A stretch of DNA of 6,484 nucleotides, from contig CAIMWY010000048.1 of assembly GCA_903845315.1 (NCBI GenBank), positions 1 to 6,484 on the forward strand, in the 5' to 3' direction. The notes below the pieces were generated by a model, which had not been told where the DNA came from, did no database searches, and worked only from the letters and a program-made list of their open reading frames with translations. How positions within the stretch are numbered: the first letter of the stretch is position 1; every line of letters starts with the position of its first letter. This DNA is from an uncultured Burkholderiales bacterium. GTDB lineage: Bacteria > Pseudomonadota > Gammaproteobacteria > Burkholderiales > Burkholderiaceae. A program made the position numbers and the translations under genes. Positions 1 through 6,484 of this stretch are shown one piece after another.

Positions 1-17
1 CGCACTTCCGTTTCTAA
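1..17 (+). CDS. rpsG: 30S ribosomal protein S7, C-terminal end only (partial)
   Basis: Only the last four whole codons (3-14, His-Phe-Arg-Phe) and the TAA stop (15-17) lie in the window. The two bases before them belong to a codon ending in CG, consistent with the serine of the usual betaproteobacterial S7 ending SHFRF. S7 is the primary 16S rRNA-binding protein of the 30S head, and rpsG normally sits directly upstream of fusA in the str operon, which supports the call. The evidence is a very short match plus gene order, so the identification rests largely on context. Nothing can be said about the rest of the gene. Confidence 0.8.
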
Positions 18-55
18 AGCGGAACCGGCGCAGGTCTCACAAAGGCCTCGCCCGC

Positions 56-87
56 CAGGCTGCAGTGTCGTGTGACGTTGCAGCCTG
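56..87 (+). other. Stem-loop in the rpsG-fusA gap
   Basis: A perfect 9-bp inverted repeat, CAGGCTGCA (56-64) and TGCAGCCTG (79-87). It continues inward through two G-U pairs (65/78, 66/77) and three Watson-Crick pairs (67-69 with 74-76) to a GTGT tetraloop (70-73), giving 14 pairs in all. It sits 36 nt before the fusA start codon. The sequence after it (TCTCACTGTTATT) has no run of T, so it does not look like an ordinary intrinsic terminator. It could be an mRNA processing or stability element, or a protein-binding leader structure. The function is unknown; the pairing is read directly. Confidence 0.7.
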
Positions 88-123
88 TCTCACTGTTATT
101 CAAGACCAACCCAAGGATCCATC

Positions 124-2226
124 ATGGCTCGCAATACCCCCATTGAGCGCTATCGCAACATTGGTATTTCAGCGCACATCGACGCTGGCAAGACCACCAC
201 GACTGAGCGTATTTTGTTTTACACCGGCGTGAACCACAAAATCGGTGAAGTGCACGATGGTGCTGCCACCATGGACTGGATGGAACAGGAACAAGAGCGC
301 GGCATCACGATCACGTCGGCCGCGACGACCTGCTTCTGGAAGGGCATGGACACTTCTTTTGAAGAGCACCGCATCAACATCATTGACACCCCGGGCCACG
401 TGGACTTCACCATCGAAGTCGAGCGCTCGATGCGCGTGCTCGACGGTGCTTGCATGGTGTACTGCGCTGTGGGCGGCGTGCAACCCCAATCCGAAACGGT
501 TTGGCGTCAGGCCAACAAGTACAAAGTGCCGCGCTTGGCCTTTGTCAACAAAATGGACCGCACAGGCGCCAACTTCTTCAAAGTCGTTGAGCAAATGAAG
601 TTGCGCCTCAAGGCCAACCCCGTGCCGATCGTGATTCCTATTGGCGCCGAAGAGCACTTCACTGGCGTGGTGGACCTGCGCAAAATGAAGGCCATCCTTT
701 GGGACGAAGCCTCCCAAGGCATGAAGTTCACTTTTGAAGAAATCCCTGCCGACTTGTTGCCCTTGGCCAAAGAGTGGCGCGAGAAGATGGTTGAAGCCGC
801 AGCCGAAGCCAATGAAGAGCTGATGAACAAATACCTTGAAGAAGGTGATTTGACTGAAGAAGAAATCACAGCCGGATTGCGCATTCGCTCTATCGCGTGC
901 GAGATCCAGCCGATGCTGTGCGGCACAGCGTTTAAAAACAAGGGCGTGCAGCGCATGTTGGACGCCGTCATTGAGCTCATGCCCTCGCCGCTGGATGTGC
1001 CGCCCGTTCCAGGCTTTGATGAAGACGAAAAGCCCACATCGCGCAGAGCTGCGGACAACGAAAAATTCTCGGCCTTGGCATTCAAATTGATGACCGACCC
1101 CTTTGTGGGCCAGTTGACTTTTGTGCGGGTTTACTCAGGCGTTTTGTCCAAGGGCGATACGGTGTACAACCCCGTGCGCGGCAAGAAAGAGCGCATCGGG
1201 CGGATCGTGCAAATGCACGCCAACAACCGCCAAGAGGTGGACGAGATTCGCGCCGGCGACATCGCTGCCTGCGTGGGTTTGAAAGACGTCACCACAGGCG
1301 AGACTTTGTGTGACCCCACCGCCATCTTGACCTTGGAGCGCATGGTATTCCCAGAGCCTGTGATTCGCCAAGCGGTCGAGCCCAAAACCAAAGCCGACCA
1401 AGAAAAAATGGGCATCGCATTGTCGCGTTTGGCTGCGGAAGACCCTTCTTTTCGCGTCAACACCGACGAAGAGTCTGGCCAGACCATCATCGGCGGCATG
1501 GGCGAGTTGCACTTGGAGATCATTGTTGACCGCATGAAGCGTGAGTTCGGCGTGGAAGCCAACGTGGGCAAGCCCCAAGTGGCTTACCGCGAGACCATTC
1601 GCAAGACAGTGGAAGACGCCGAAGGCAAGTTTGTGCGCCAGTCCGGCGGCAAGGGCCAATACGGCCACGTGGTGCTCAAAATCGAACCGCAAGAAGCTGG
1701 CAAAGGCTTCTTGTTTGTCGACGCCATCAAAGGCGGCGTGGTGCCCCGTGAGTACATCCCTGCGGTTGAAAAAGGCGTGAACGAAGCCTTGGGCCAAGGC
1801 GTGCTCGCCGGCTACCCCGTGGTGGACGTGAAGGTCACGCTGCACTTTGGCTCGTACCACGATGTGGACTCCAACGAGTTGGCATTCAAAATGGCCGCCA
1901 TCTTTGGTTTCAAAGAAGGTTGCCGCAAAGCCAGCCCTGTGATTTTGGAGCCCATGATGGCGGTCGAAGTGGAGACTCCCGAAGACTACGCCGGCAACGT
2001 GATGGGCGATTTGTCATCACGCCGCGGCATGGTCCAAGGCATGGAAGACATGGTCGGTGGCGGCAAAGCCATCAAGGCCGAAGTGCCCCTGTCTGAAATG
2101 TTCGGCTACTCCACCACTTTGCGCTCCATGTCGCAAGGCCGTGCAACGTACTCGATGGAGTTCAAACACTACGCGGAAGCCCCGCGCAACGTCGCCGAAG
2201 CCATTGTGGCTTCGAGAGCTAAATAA
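124..2226 (+). CDS. fusA: Translation elongation factor G (EF-G)
   Basis: EF-G is the cytoplasmic GTPase that moves tRNAs and mRNA through the ribosome after peptide-bond formation and, with RRF, splits post-termination ribosomes. The 700-residue product has the expected family length. All GTPase motifs are present: G1 AHIDAGKTT (17-25), G2 RGITI (59-63), G3 DTPGH (88-92, with the catalytic His92), G4 NKMD (142-145) and a G5-like CGTAF (266-270). The G' insertion follows G4, domain II starts near residue 313, and domain III contains GGMGELHLE (457-465). Domain IV carries the decoding-centre loop [10 protein letters not shown] (576-585, tip His579), and domain V runs to the C-terminal SRAK. 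The ATG at 124 has AAGGA (113-117) 6 nt upstream. The gene lies 106 nt after rpsG and 115 nt before tuf in the usual str order. Lys codons are mixed (hand count 19 AAG, 25 AAA). No key residue is missing. The closest match by eye is EF-G of Comamonadaceae, and I see no sign of a duplicated EF-G2-type paralogue. Confidence 0.98.
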   Translation: MARNTPIERYRNIGISAHIDAGKTTTTERILFYTGVNHKIGEVHDGAATMDWMEQEQERGITITSAATTCFWKGMDTSFEEHRINIIDTPGHVDFTIEVERSMRVLDGACMVYCAVGGVQPQSETVWRQANKYKVPRLAFVNKMDRTGANFFKVVEQMKLRLKANPVPIVIPIGAEEHFTGVVDLRKMKAILWDEASQGMKFTFEEIPADLLPLAKEWREKMVEAAAEANEELMNKYLEEGDLTEEEITAGLRIRSIACEIQPMLCGTAFKNKGVQRMLDAVIELMPSPLDVPPVPGFDEDEKPTSRRAADNEKFSALAFKLMTDPFVGQLTFVRVYSGVLSKGDTVYNPVRGKKERIGRIVQMHANNRQEVDEIRAGDIAACVGLKDVTTGETLCDPTAILTLERMVFPEPVIRQAVEPKTKADQEKMGIALSRLAAEDPSFRVNTDEESGQTIIGGMGELHLEIIVDRMKREFGVEANVGKPQVAYRETIRKTVEDAEGKFVRQSGGKGQYGHVVLKIEPQEAGKGFLFVDAIKGGVVPREYIPAVEKGVNEALGQGVLAGYPVVDVKVTLHFGSYHDVDSNELAFKMAAIFGFKEGCRKASPVILEPMMAVEVETPEDYAGNVMGDLSSRRGMVQGMEDMVGGGKAIKAEVPLSEMFGYSTTLRSMSQGRATYSMEFKHYAEAPRNVAEAIVASRAK

Positions 2227-2258
2227 AGGAATTTGTTGAGCTGTCTGCGATCCAGTGC

Positions 2259-2280
2259 CACTTCGTGCCCGTGCGAAGTG
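2259..2280 (+). other. Stem-loop in the fusA-tuf gap
   Basis: Perfect 7-bp inverted repeat CACTTCG (2259-2265) and CGAAGTG (2274-2280), extendable by two G-U pairs around a CCCG loop. It lies 33 nt after the fusA stop and is followed by AATCAGCAATTGG, not by a T-run, so it is not a canonical terminator. It may be an intercistronic processing or stability hairpin that lets tuf mRNA be handled separately from fusA mRNA; this is inference. I found no good sigma70 promoter elsewhere in this 115-nt gap. Confidence 0.5.
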
Positions 2281-2330
2281 AATCAGCAATTGGGTGCAAA
2301 CATTAAACCAATACACGGGCATTGTTCTTT

Positions 2331-2335
2331 GGAGA
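2331..2335 (+). promoter_or_regulatory. Ribosome binding site that fixes the tuf start
   Basis: GGAGA lies 6 nt before the ATG at 2342 (GGAG core 7 nt before). The reading frame is open further upstream to a GTG at 2294, but that codon has no such site, and the added 16 residues do not belong to any EF-Tu I know. The site therefore selects the ATG at 2342, whose product starts [20 protein letters not shown], the standard EF-Tu N-terminus. Confidence 0.9.
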
Positions 2336-2341
2336 ATTGAA

Positions 2342-3532
<1,191 letters not shown>

Positions 3533-3553
3533 GCCGACGTTTGGAGCAAACGC

Positions 3554-3868
3554 ATGTCCGCAAAACAAAAAATTCGCATTCGCCTGAAGGCCTTTGATTA
3601 CAAACTGATCGACCAGTCTGCTGCTGAGATCGTTGACACTGCCAAGCGCACCGGCGCGATCGTCAAGGGCCCCGTGCCCCTGCCGACCCGCATGAAGCGC
3701 TTTGACATCCTGCGCTCGCCGCACGTCAACAAAACCAGCCGAGACCAGTTCGAAATTCGCACGCACCAGCGCTTGATGGACATCGTGGACCCGACTGACA
3801 AAACAGTCGACGCCTTGATGAAACTCGACCTGCCCGCTGGCGTGGACGTCGAAATCAAATTGCAGTGA
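3554..3868 (+). CDS. rpsJ: 30S ribosomal protein S10 (NusE)
   Basis: S10 is a tertiary-binding protein of the 30S head. It is also NusE, which pairs with NusB in transcription antitermination and binds NusG to couple transcription with translation. The product is 104 residues, close to the family norm of about 103. Recognisable blocks are [15 protein letters not shown] (6-20), [12 protein letters not shown] (33-44), the extended ribosome-embedded loop around SPHVNK (55-60) and [16 protein letters not shown] (66-81). The SPHVNK loop, where tetracycline-class resistance substitutions are known, has the usual sequence. GGAG at 3543-3546 stands 7 nt before the ATG. Spacing of 21 nt after tuf and 223 nt before rplC places it in the str transcript and not at the head of the S10 unit as in E. 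coli. Confidence 0.97.
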   Translation: MSAKQKIRIRLKAFDYKLIDQSAAEIVDTAKRTGAIVKGPVPLPTRMKRFDILRSPHVNKTSRDQFEIRTHQRLMDIVDPTDKTVDALMKLDLPAGVDVEIKLQ

Positions 3869-3878
3869 TGCAAAACCA

Positions 3879-3917
3879 GCCAAGAAGGCCGGCAAATTCG
3901 TTGCCGGCCTTCTTGGC
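3879..3917 (+). terminator. Strong stem-loop after rpsJ, possible U-tract-less terminator
   Basis: A perfect 17-bp inverted repeat, GCCAAGAAGGCCGGCAA (3879-3895) and TTGCCGGCCTTCTTGGC (3901-3917), with a 5-nt loop ATTCG, starting 10 nt after the rpsJ stop. Position and stability suggest the 3' end of the str-tuf-rpsJ transcript. However, the next bases are GAGGTCTGAAATG with no T-run, which a canonical intrinsic terminator needs. Alternatives are a processing or stability hairpin, or partial termination helped by Rho or NusA. On the opposite strand the stem is followed by TGGTTTTG, only a weak U-run, and no minus-strand gene is served. The pairing is certain; the role is inferred. Confidence 0.6.
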
Positions 3918-3935
3918 GAGGTCTGAAATGGCTTC

Positions 3936-3951
3936 AAAAAGACTTGAAAAA
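3936..3951 (+). promoter_or_regulatory. Two phased A-tracts, possible UP element
   Basis: Two AAAAA runs (3936-3940 and 3947-3951) are spaced 11 bp apart, about one helical turn, just upstream of the promoter at 3961-3989. With a start near 3996 they fall around -60 to -45, where the distal UP subsite bound by the RNA polymerase alpha C-terminal domain lies. The proximal part (CGCCCCGC) is GC-rich and does not fit. The site would boost a ribosomal-protein promoter; this is inference from position and composition. Confidence 0.4.
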
Positions 3952-3960
3952 TCGCCCCGC

Positions 3961-3989
3961 TTGCCAGTCATGGCCGGATGGGCTATAAT
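3961..3989 (+). promoter_or_regulatory. Sigma70 promoter for the rplC-led S10 cluster
   Basis: The -35 box TTGCCA (3961-3966, 5 of 6 to consensus) and the -10 box TATAAT (3984-3989, perfect) are separated by exactly 17 nt. Transcription would start near 3995-3997 and give a leader of about 95 nt before rplC. This is the only convincing promoter in the window. It lies after the stem-loop that follows rpsJ, so it would drive rplC-rplD-rplW-rplB and further genes independently of the str promoter. Confidence rests on near-consensus boxes, optimal spacing and a sensible location in a 223-nt gap. Confidence 0.85.
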
Positions 3990-3995
3990 TTAAGG

Positions 3996-4016
3996 CTCAC
4001 CTTGATTTAAGGTGAG
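3996..4016 (+). promoter_or_regulatory. Inverted repeat at the predicted transcript start (5' stem-loop or operator)
   Basis: The arms CTCACCTT (3996-4003) and AAGGTGAG (4009-4016) pair perfectly around a GATTT loop. If transcription starts at about 3996, the mRNA begins with this hairpin, an arrangement known to protect some mRNAs from 5'-end-dependent decay. As DNA, the same symmetry placed just downstream of the -10 box could be a repressor operator. An 8-bp direct repeat ATTTAAGG (3988-3995 and 4005-4012) overlaps it. The sequence shows the symmetry; both roles are inference. Confidence 0.55.
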
Positions 4017-4044
4017 ATTTATCAACCTTCTTTCACAGTCAAAA

Positions 4045-4070
4045 CGCAGTGGCCAATTGAAGTCGCTGCG
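4045..4070 (+). promoter_or_regulatory. Second leader hairpin upstream of the rplC ribosome binding site
   Basis: CGCAG (4045-4049) pairs with CTGCG (4066-4070). The stem can extend by U-G, G-C and G-U pairs (4050-4052 with 4063-4065) around a 10-nt loop. It ends 11 nt before the GGAGA at 4082-4086. In E. coli the S10 leader is the target of L4 autoregulation, and here rplD is the second gene of the unit. This hairpin could form part of a comparable site, but I cannot match it to any known L4 leader. The stem is modest, so the call is tentative. Confidence 0.35.
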
Positions 4071-4081
4071 GTGGAAGTTTT

Positions 4082-4086
4082 GGAGA
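4082..4086 (+). promoter_or_regulatory. Ribosome binding site that fixes the rplC start
   Basis: GGAGA lies 5 nt before the ATG at 4092 (GGAG core 6 nt before). The frame is open to an upstream GTG at 4071, but that choice would put this strong site inside the gene and add seven residues (MEVLEKN) foreign to L3. The ATG at 4092 gives the standard start [17 protein letters not shown]. Confidence 0.9.
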
Positions 4087-4091
4087 AAAAC

Positions 4092-4757
4092 ATGAGTCTG
4101 AGCAACTCCCTAGGGTTGCTGGGCCGCAAGGTGGGCATGATGCGTCTGTTCACTGATGATGGGGACACAGTGCCCGTCACAGTGGTAGATGTGTCTAACA
4201 ACCGCGTGACCCAGATCAAAACCCAAGAGAACGATGGCTACGTTGCCTTGCAGGTAACTTTCGGCTCGCGCAAAGCATCGCGCGTGACCAAGCCCATTGC
4301 CGGCCACCTTGCCAAAGCAGGGGTAGAGGCGGGCGAAATCATTCAAGAATTCAAAGTGACTGCTGATACCGCAGCCCAGTACGCTGCTGGCGCTGCTGTG
4401 CCTGTGGCCAGCGTGTTTGCTGTGGGCCAGAAAGTGGACGTGCAAGGCACCTCCATCGGTAAAGGCTTTGCAGGCACGATCAAGCGTCATAACTTCAAGT
4501 CGCAGCGCGCCTCGCACGGTAACAGCCGTTCGCACAACGTGCCCGGCTCGATCTCCATGGCGCAAGACCCTGGCCGTGTGTTCCCTGGTAAGCGCATGTC
4601 CGGCCATATGGGCGACGAGACTTGCACTACCCAGAACTTGGCGGTTGTGCGCATCGATGAAGCCCGTGGCTTGCTCCTGATCAAAGGCGCAATTCCCGGA
4701 TCCAAGGGCGGTTTCGTCACAGTGCGCCCCGCCGTTAAAGTCAAAGGAGCGAACTGA
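4092..4757 (+). CDS. rplC: 50S ribosomal protein L3
   Basis: L3 is an early-assembling 23S rRNA-binding protein whose extended loop reaches toward the peptidyl-transferase centre. The product is 221 residues. It starts [25 protein letters not shown] (10-34), has [18 protein letters not shown] (64-81), and the conserved [13 protein letters not shown] (123-135) leads into the internal extension [23 protein letters not shown] (142-164). Gln158 aligns with the E. coli glutamine methylated by PrmB (Gln150). The C-terminus [23 protein letters not shown] is compact. It is the first gene after the promoter at 3961-3989. Its TGA stop overlaps the rplD ATG by one base, and the rplD Shine-Dalgarno sequence AGGAG (4745-4749) lies inside its last codons, so the two are probably translationally coupled. 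A CTA leucine codon appears near the start. Confidence 0.98.
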   Translation: MSLSNSLGLLGRKVGMMRLFTDDGDTVPVTVVDVSNNRVTQIKTQENDGYVALQVTFGSRKASRVTKPIAGHLAKAGVEAGEIIQEFKVTADTAAQYAAGAAVPVASVFAVGQKVDVQGTSIGKGFAGTIKRHNFKSQRASHGNSRSHNVPGSISMAQDPGRVFPGKRMSGHMGDETCTTQNLAVVRIDEARGLLLIKGAIPGSKGGFVTVRPAVKVKGAN

Positions 4758-5377
4758 TGCAGCTCGAACTCCTGAACGACCAAGGTCAGGCATCTTCAAA
4801 ATTTGAAGCCCCTGAAACCGTGTTCGGCCGCGCTTACAACGTAGATCTGATTCATCAGATCGTGGTGGCTTACCAAGCCAACGCTCGTCAAGGCACTCGC
4901 GCACAAAAAGACCGTGAACAAGTTCACCACTCGACCAAAAAACCTTTCAAACAAAAAGGCACTGGCCGGGCTCGTGCAGGTATGACCTCCTCGCCTTTGT
5001 GGCGCGGCGGTGGTCGGATTTTCCCGAACAGCCCTGATGAAAACTTCACACAAAAGATCAACAAGAAGATGTACCGCGCAGGTATGGCTTCGATCTTCTC
5101 GCAACTGGCGCGCGAAGGCCGTTTGGCGGTGGTCGACTCACTTAAAGTAGAGTCGCCCAAAACCAAGCAGTTGGCTGCCAAATTCAAAGCCATGAACCTG
5201 GACTCGGTCTTGGTGATTGCCGAAGAAGTTGACGAAAACCTCTACTTGGCCTCACGCAACTTGATCAACATCTTGATTGTTGAGCCACGTTACGCTGATC
5301 CCGTGTCATTGGTGCACTTTAAGAAAGTGCTCGTGACCAAAGGCGCGATCGACAAACTCAAGGAGATGTTCGCATGA
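4757..5377 (+). CDS. rplD: 50S ribosomal protein L4
   Basis: L4 binds 23S rRNA domain I early in assembly, and its long loop lines the constriction of the peptide exit tunnel. In gammaproteobacteria it also represses its own S10 operon. The product is 206 residues. The loop spans roughly residues 42-95 and includes [12 protein letters not shown] (44-55), the basic [15 protein letters not shown] (61-75), the region of macrolide-resistance substitutions in other species, and [12 protein letters not shown] (79-90). The globular part includes [20 protein letters not shown] (104-123). The ATG overlaps the rplC stop by 1 nt and has AGGAG 7 nt upstream; its own TGA overlaps the rplW ATG by 4 nt (ATGA). 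Placement as second gene of a separately promoted unit keeps open an L4 feedback loop acting on the 3996-4091 leader; this is inference. Confidence 0.98.
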   Translation: MQLELLNDQGQASSKFEAPETVFGRAYNVDLIHQIVVAYQANARQGTRAQKDREQVHHSTKKPFKQKGTGRARAGMTSSPLWRGGGRIFPNSPDENFTQKINKKMYRAGMASIFSQLAREGRLAVVDSLKVESPKTKQLAAKFKAMNLDSVLVIAEEVDENLYLASRNLINILIVEPRYADPVSLVHFKKVLVTKGAIDKLKEMFA

Positions 5378-5688
5378 GCACACAAAAGTTTGACGAAGGT
5401 CGTCTGATGGCTGTGTTGGTGGCCCCCATCGTGTCTGAAAAAGCCACCATGGTTGCTGAGAAATCCAATTCCGTCACATTCAAAGTGCTGCAAGACGCAA
5501 CCAAGCCCGAGATCAAAGCTGCCGTGCAGTTGATGTTCAAGGTGCAGGTCAAAGGCGTCTCTGTGGTGAACACCAAAGGCAAGGCCAAGCGCTTTGGCAA
5601 AACCATGGGCCGCCGCGACAACGTTCGCAAGGCTTATGTCACGCTGATGCCCGGTCAAGAGCTGAACCTCTCAGGGGAGGCCGCTTAA
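5374..5688 (+). CDS. rplW: 50S ribosomal protein L23
   Basis: L23 sits at the polypeptide tunnel exit and is the docking site for trigger factor and the signal recognition particle. The product is 104 residues, slightly longer at its N-terminus than E. coli L23. The docking motif [11 protein letters not shown] (15-25) carries Glu22, which aligns with the trigger-factor-contacting Glu18 of E. coli. [28 protein letters not shown] (47-74) covers the rRNA-binding core and loop, followed by [13 protein letters not shown] (79-91). The start overlaps the rplD stop by 4 nt, and AAGGAG (5360-5365) is 8 nt upstream. TAA at 5686-5688 is followed 2 nt later by rplB. Nothing is unusual. Confidence 0.97.
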   Translation: MSTQKFDEGRLMAVLVAPIVSEKATMVAEKSNSVTFKVLQDATKPEIKAAVQLMFKVQVKGVSVVNTKGKAKRFGKTMGRRDNVRKAYVTLMPGQELNLSGEAA

Positions 5689-5690
5689 TC

Positions 5691-6484
5691 ATGGCAGTTA
5701 TCAAACTCAAACCCACCTCACCAGGCCAACGTGGCGTGGTCAAGGTCACTCGTGATCACCTGCACAAGGGCGAGGGATATGCGCCTTTGCTTGAAGCGCA
5801 GCATCAAAAAGCTGGTCGCAATAACAACGGTCACATCACCACCCGTCACAAGGGCGGCGGTCACAAGCACCACTACCGTGTGGTTGACTTTGTGCGTAAC
5901 AAAGATGCGATTCCTGCCAAGGTCGAGCGCATTGAGTACGACCCTAACCGCACGGCGCACATCGCTTTGGTGTGCTACGCCGACGGTGAGCGCCGCTACA
6001 TCATTGCCCCGCGTGGTTTGGAAGTTGGCGCGACCTTGCTCAGCGGCGCGGAAGCTCCGATCCGTGCAGGCAACACCTTGCCAATTCGCAACATTCCTGT
6101 GGGCTCGACCATTCACTGCATCGAGTTAAAGCCAGGCGCCGGCGCGCAAATCGCCCGCTCGGCTGGCACCTCGGCCACCTTGCTCGCCCGTGAAGGCATC
6201 TACGCTCAGGTGCGTATGCGCTCGGGCGAAGTGCGCAAGATCCACATCGAATGCCGCGCCACCATTGGTGAAGTGGCCAACGAAGAGCACAGCTTGCGCC
6301 GTTTGGGCAAAGCCGGTGTCAAGCGCTGGATGGGCATTCGCCCAACCGTTCGCGGTGTTGCCATGAACCCAATCGATCACCCACACGGTGGCGGCGAAGG
6401 TCGTACCGGCGAAGGCCGTGCAGCAGTTGACCCCTGGGGCAACTTGACCAAAGGCTATCGCACCCGCAACAACAAGCGCACGCA
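5691..6484 (+). CDS. rplB: 50S ribosomal protein L2, truncated at the window end
   Basis: L2 is a universally conserved 23S rRNA-binding protein at the subunit interface, needed for subunit joining and peptidyl-transferase assembly. The frame is open from the ATG at 5691 to the window edge: 264 complete codons plus two bases. Betaproteobacterial L2 is about 274 residues, so roughly the last 10 residues and the stop lie outside. Visible hallmarks are [15 protein letters not shown] (1-15), [20 protein letters not shown] (44-63), the OB/SH3-like core to about residue 190, and [14 protein letters not shown] (225-238). The latter holds His230, equivalent to E. coli His229 counted without the initiator Met, near the catalytic centre. 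The end TRNNKRT matches the family. GGAGG (5676-5680) lies 10 nt upstream, inside rplW, and the genes are 2 nt apart. Confidence 0.97.
   Translation, partial: MAVIKLKPTSPGQRGVVKVTRDHLHKGEGYAPLLEAQHQKAGRNNNGHITTRHKGGGHKHHYRVVDFVRNKDAIPAKVERIEYDPNRTAHIALVCYADGERRYIIAPRGLEVGATLLSGAEAPIRAGNTLPIRNIPVGSTIHCIELKPGAGAQIARSAGTSATLLAREGIYAQVRMRSGEVRKIHIECRATIGEVANEEHSLRRLGKAGVKRWMGIRPTVRGVAMNPIDHPHGGGEGRTGEGRAAVDPWGNLTKGYRTRNNKRT

Noticed and set aside
72..99. Possible promoter before fusA (GTGACG, 16 nt, TGTTAT)
   Set aside because: Each box matches consensus at only 4 of 6 positions and the -35 would sit inside the hairpin. Not distinguishable from chance.
1135..1860. Minus-strand open frame of 241 codons opposite fusA
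   Set aside because: Fully inside fusA, with low-complexity shadow composition and no family resemblance.
2294..2341. Upstream in-frame GTG start for tuf, adding 16 residues
   Set aside because: No Shine-Dalgarno sequence, and the extension is not part of EF-Tu. GGAG 7 nt before the ATG at 2342 fits the standard N-terminus.
2227..2341. Search for a dedicated tuf promoter in the fusA-tuf gap
   Set aside because: Candidate -35 boxes (TTGTGG at 2204, TTGAGC at 2236, TTGGGT at 2290) have no acceptable -10 box at 16-18 nt.
3882..4032. Alternative pairing of AAGAAGG (3882-3888) with CCTTCTT (4026-4032) as an antiterminator-like switch
   Set aside because: Seven pairs over a long distance cannot compete with the local 17-bp stem, and transcripts from the promoter at 3961 lack the upstream strand.
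4071..4091. Upstream in-frame GTG start for rplC, adding 7 residues
   Set aside because: It would place the GGAGA site inside the gene, while the ATG at 4092 gives the family N-terminus with good spacing.
5731..6129. Plus-strand frame of 132 codons near the window end
   Set aside because: It is in a different frame inside rplB, whose own frame gives a complete L2 sequence running off the window edge. The internal frame has typical shadow composition.

Overview
The window is a slice of the str/S10 ribosomal-protein and elongation-factor region of a bacterial chromosome. All genes are on the + strand: the last codons of rpsG, then fusA, tuf, rpsJ, rplC, rplD, rplW and a 3'-truncated rplB. Protein signatures recalled from family knowledge fit a betaproteobacterium of the order Burkholderiales, most likely Comamonadaceae (Limnohabitans/Rhodoferax-like). 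These include the S7 tail HFRF, the 396-residue EF-Tu with GSAKLALEG, the L3 start [17 protein letters not shown], and tuf directly followed by rpsJ. The genus is an inference and was not tested by search.

Layout. Positions 1-17 hold the end of rpsG. A 106-nt gap (18-123) carries a long stem-loop (56-87). fusA (124-2226) is followed by a 115-nt gap (2227-2341) with a smaller stem-loop (2259-2280). tuf (2342-3532) is followed after 21 nt by rpsJ (3554-3868), so rpsJ looks co-transcribed with the str genes. A 223-nt gap (3869-4091) then holds, in order, a perfect 17-bp stem-loop without a U-tract, two phased A-tracts, a near-consensus sigma70 promoter (TTGCCA, 17 nt, TATAAT), an inverted repeat at the predicted transcript start, and a second leader hairpin. 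From rplC on the genes are tightly packed: rplC/rplD overlap by 1 nt, rplD/rplW by 4 nt, and rplW and rplB are 2 nt apart, each with its own Shine-Dalgarno sequence.

How it works together. EF-G and EF-Tu drive translocation and aminoacyl-tRNA delivery. S10 is a 30S head protein and also NusE in antitermination. L3, L4, L23 and L2 are early-assembling 50S proteins around the peptidyl-transferase centre and the exit tunnel. The regulatory layout suggests that rpsJ belongs to the str transcript and that the S10 cluster proper starts at rplC from its own promoter, with a leader of about 95 nt that could be a target for autoregulation by L4 (rplD, second gene of that unit).

The coding content is ordinary housekeeping and I see no mobile element, defence system, CRISPR array, tRNA or rRNA. 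The points worth a second look are all in the three intergenic regions, chiefly 3869-4091, plus a codon-usage contrast between tuf and fusA.
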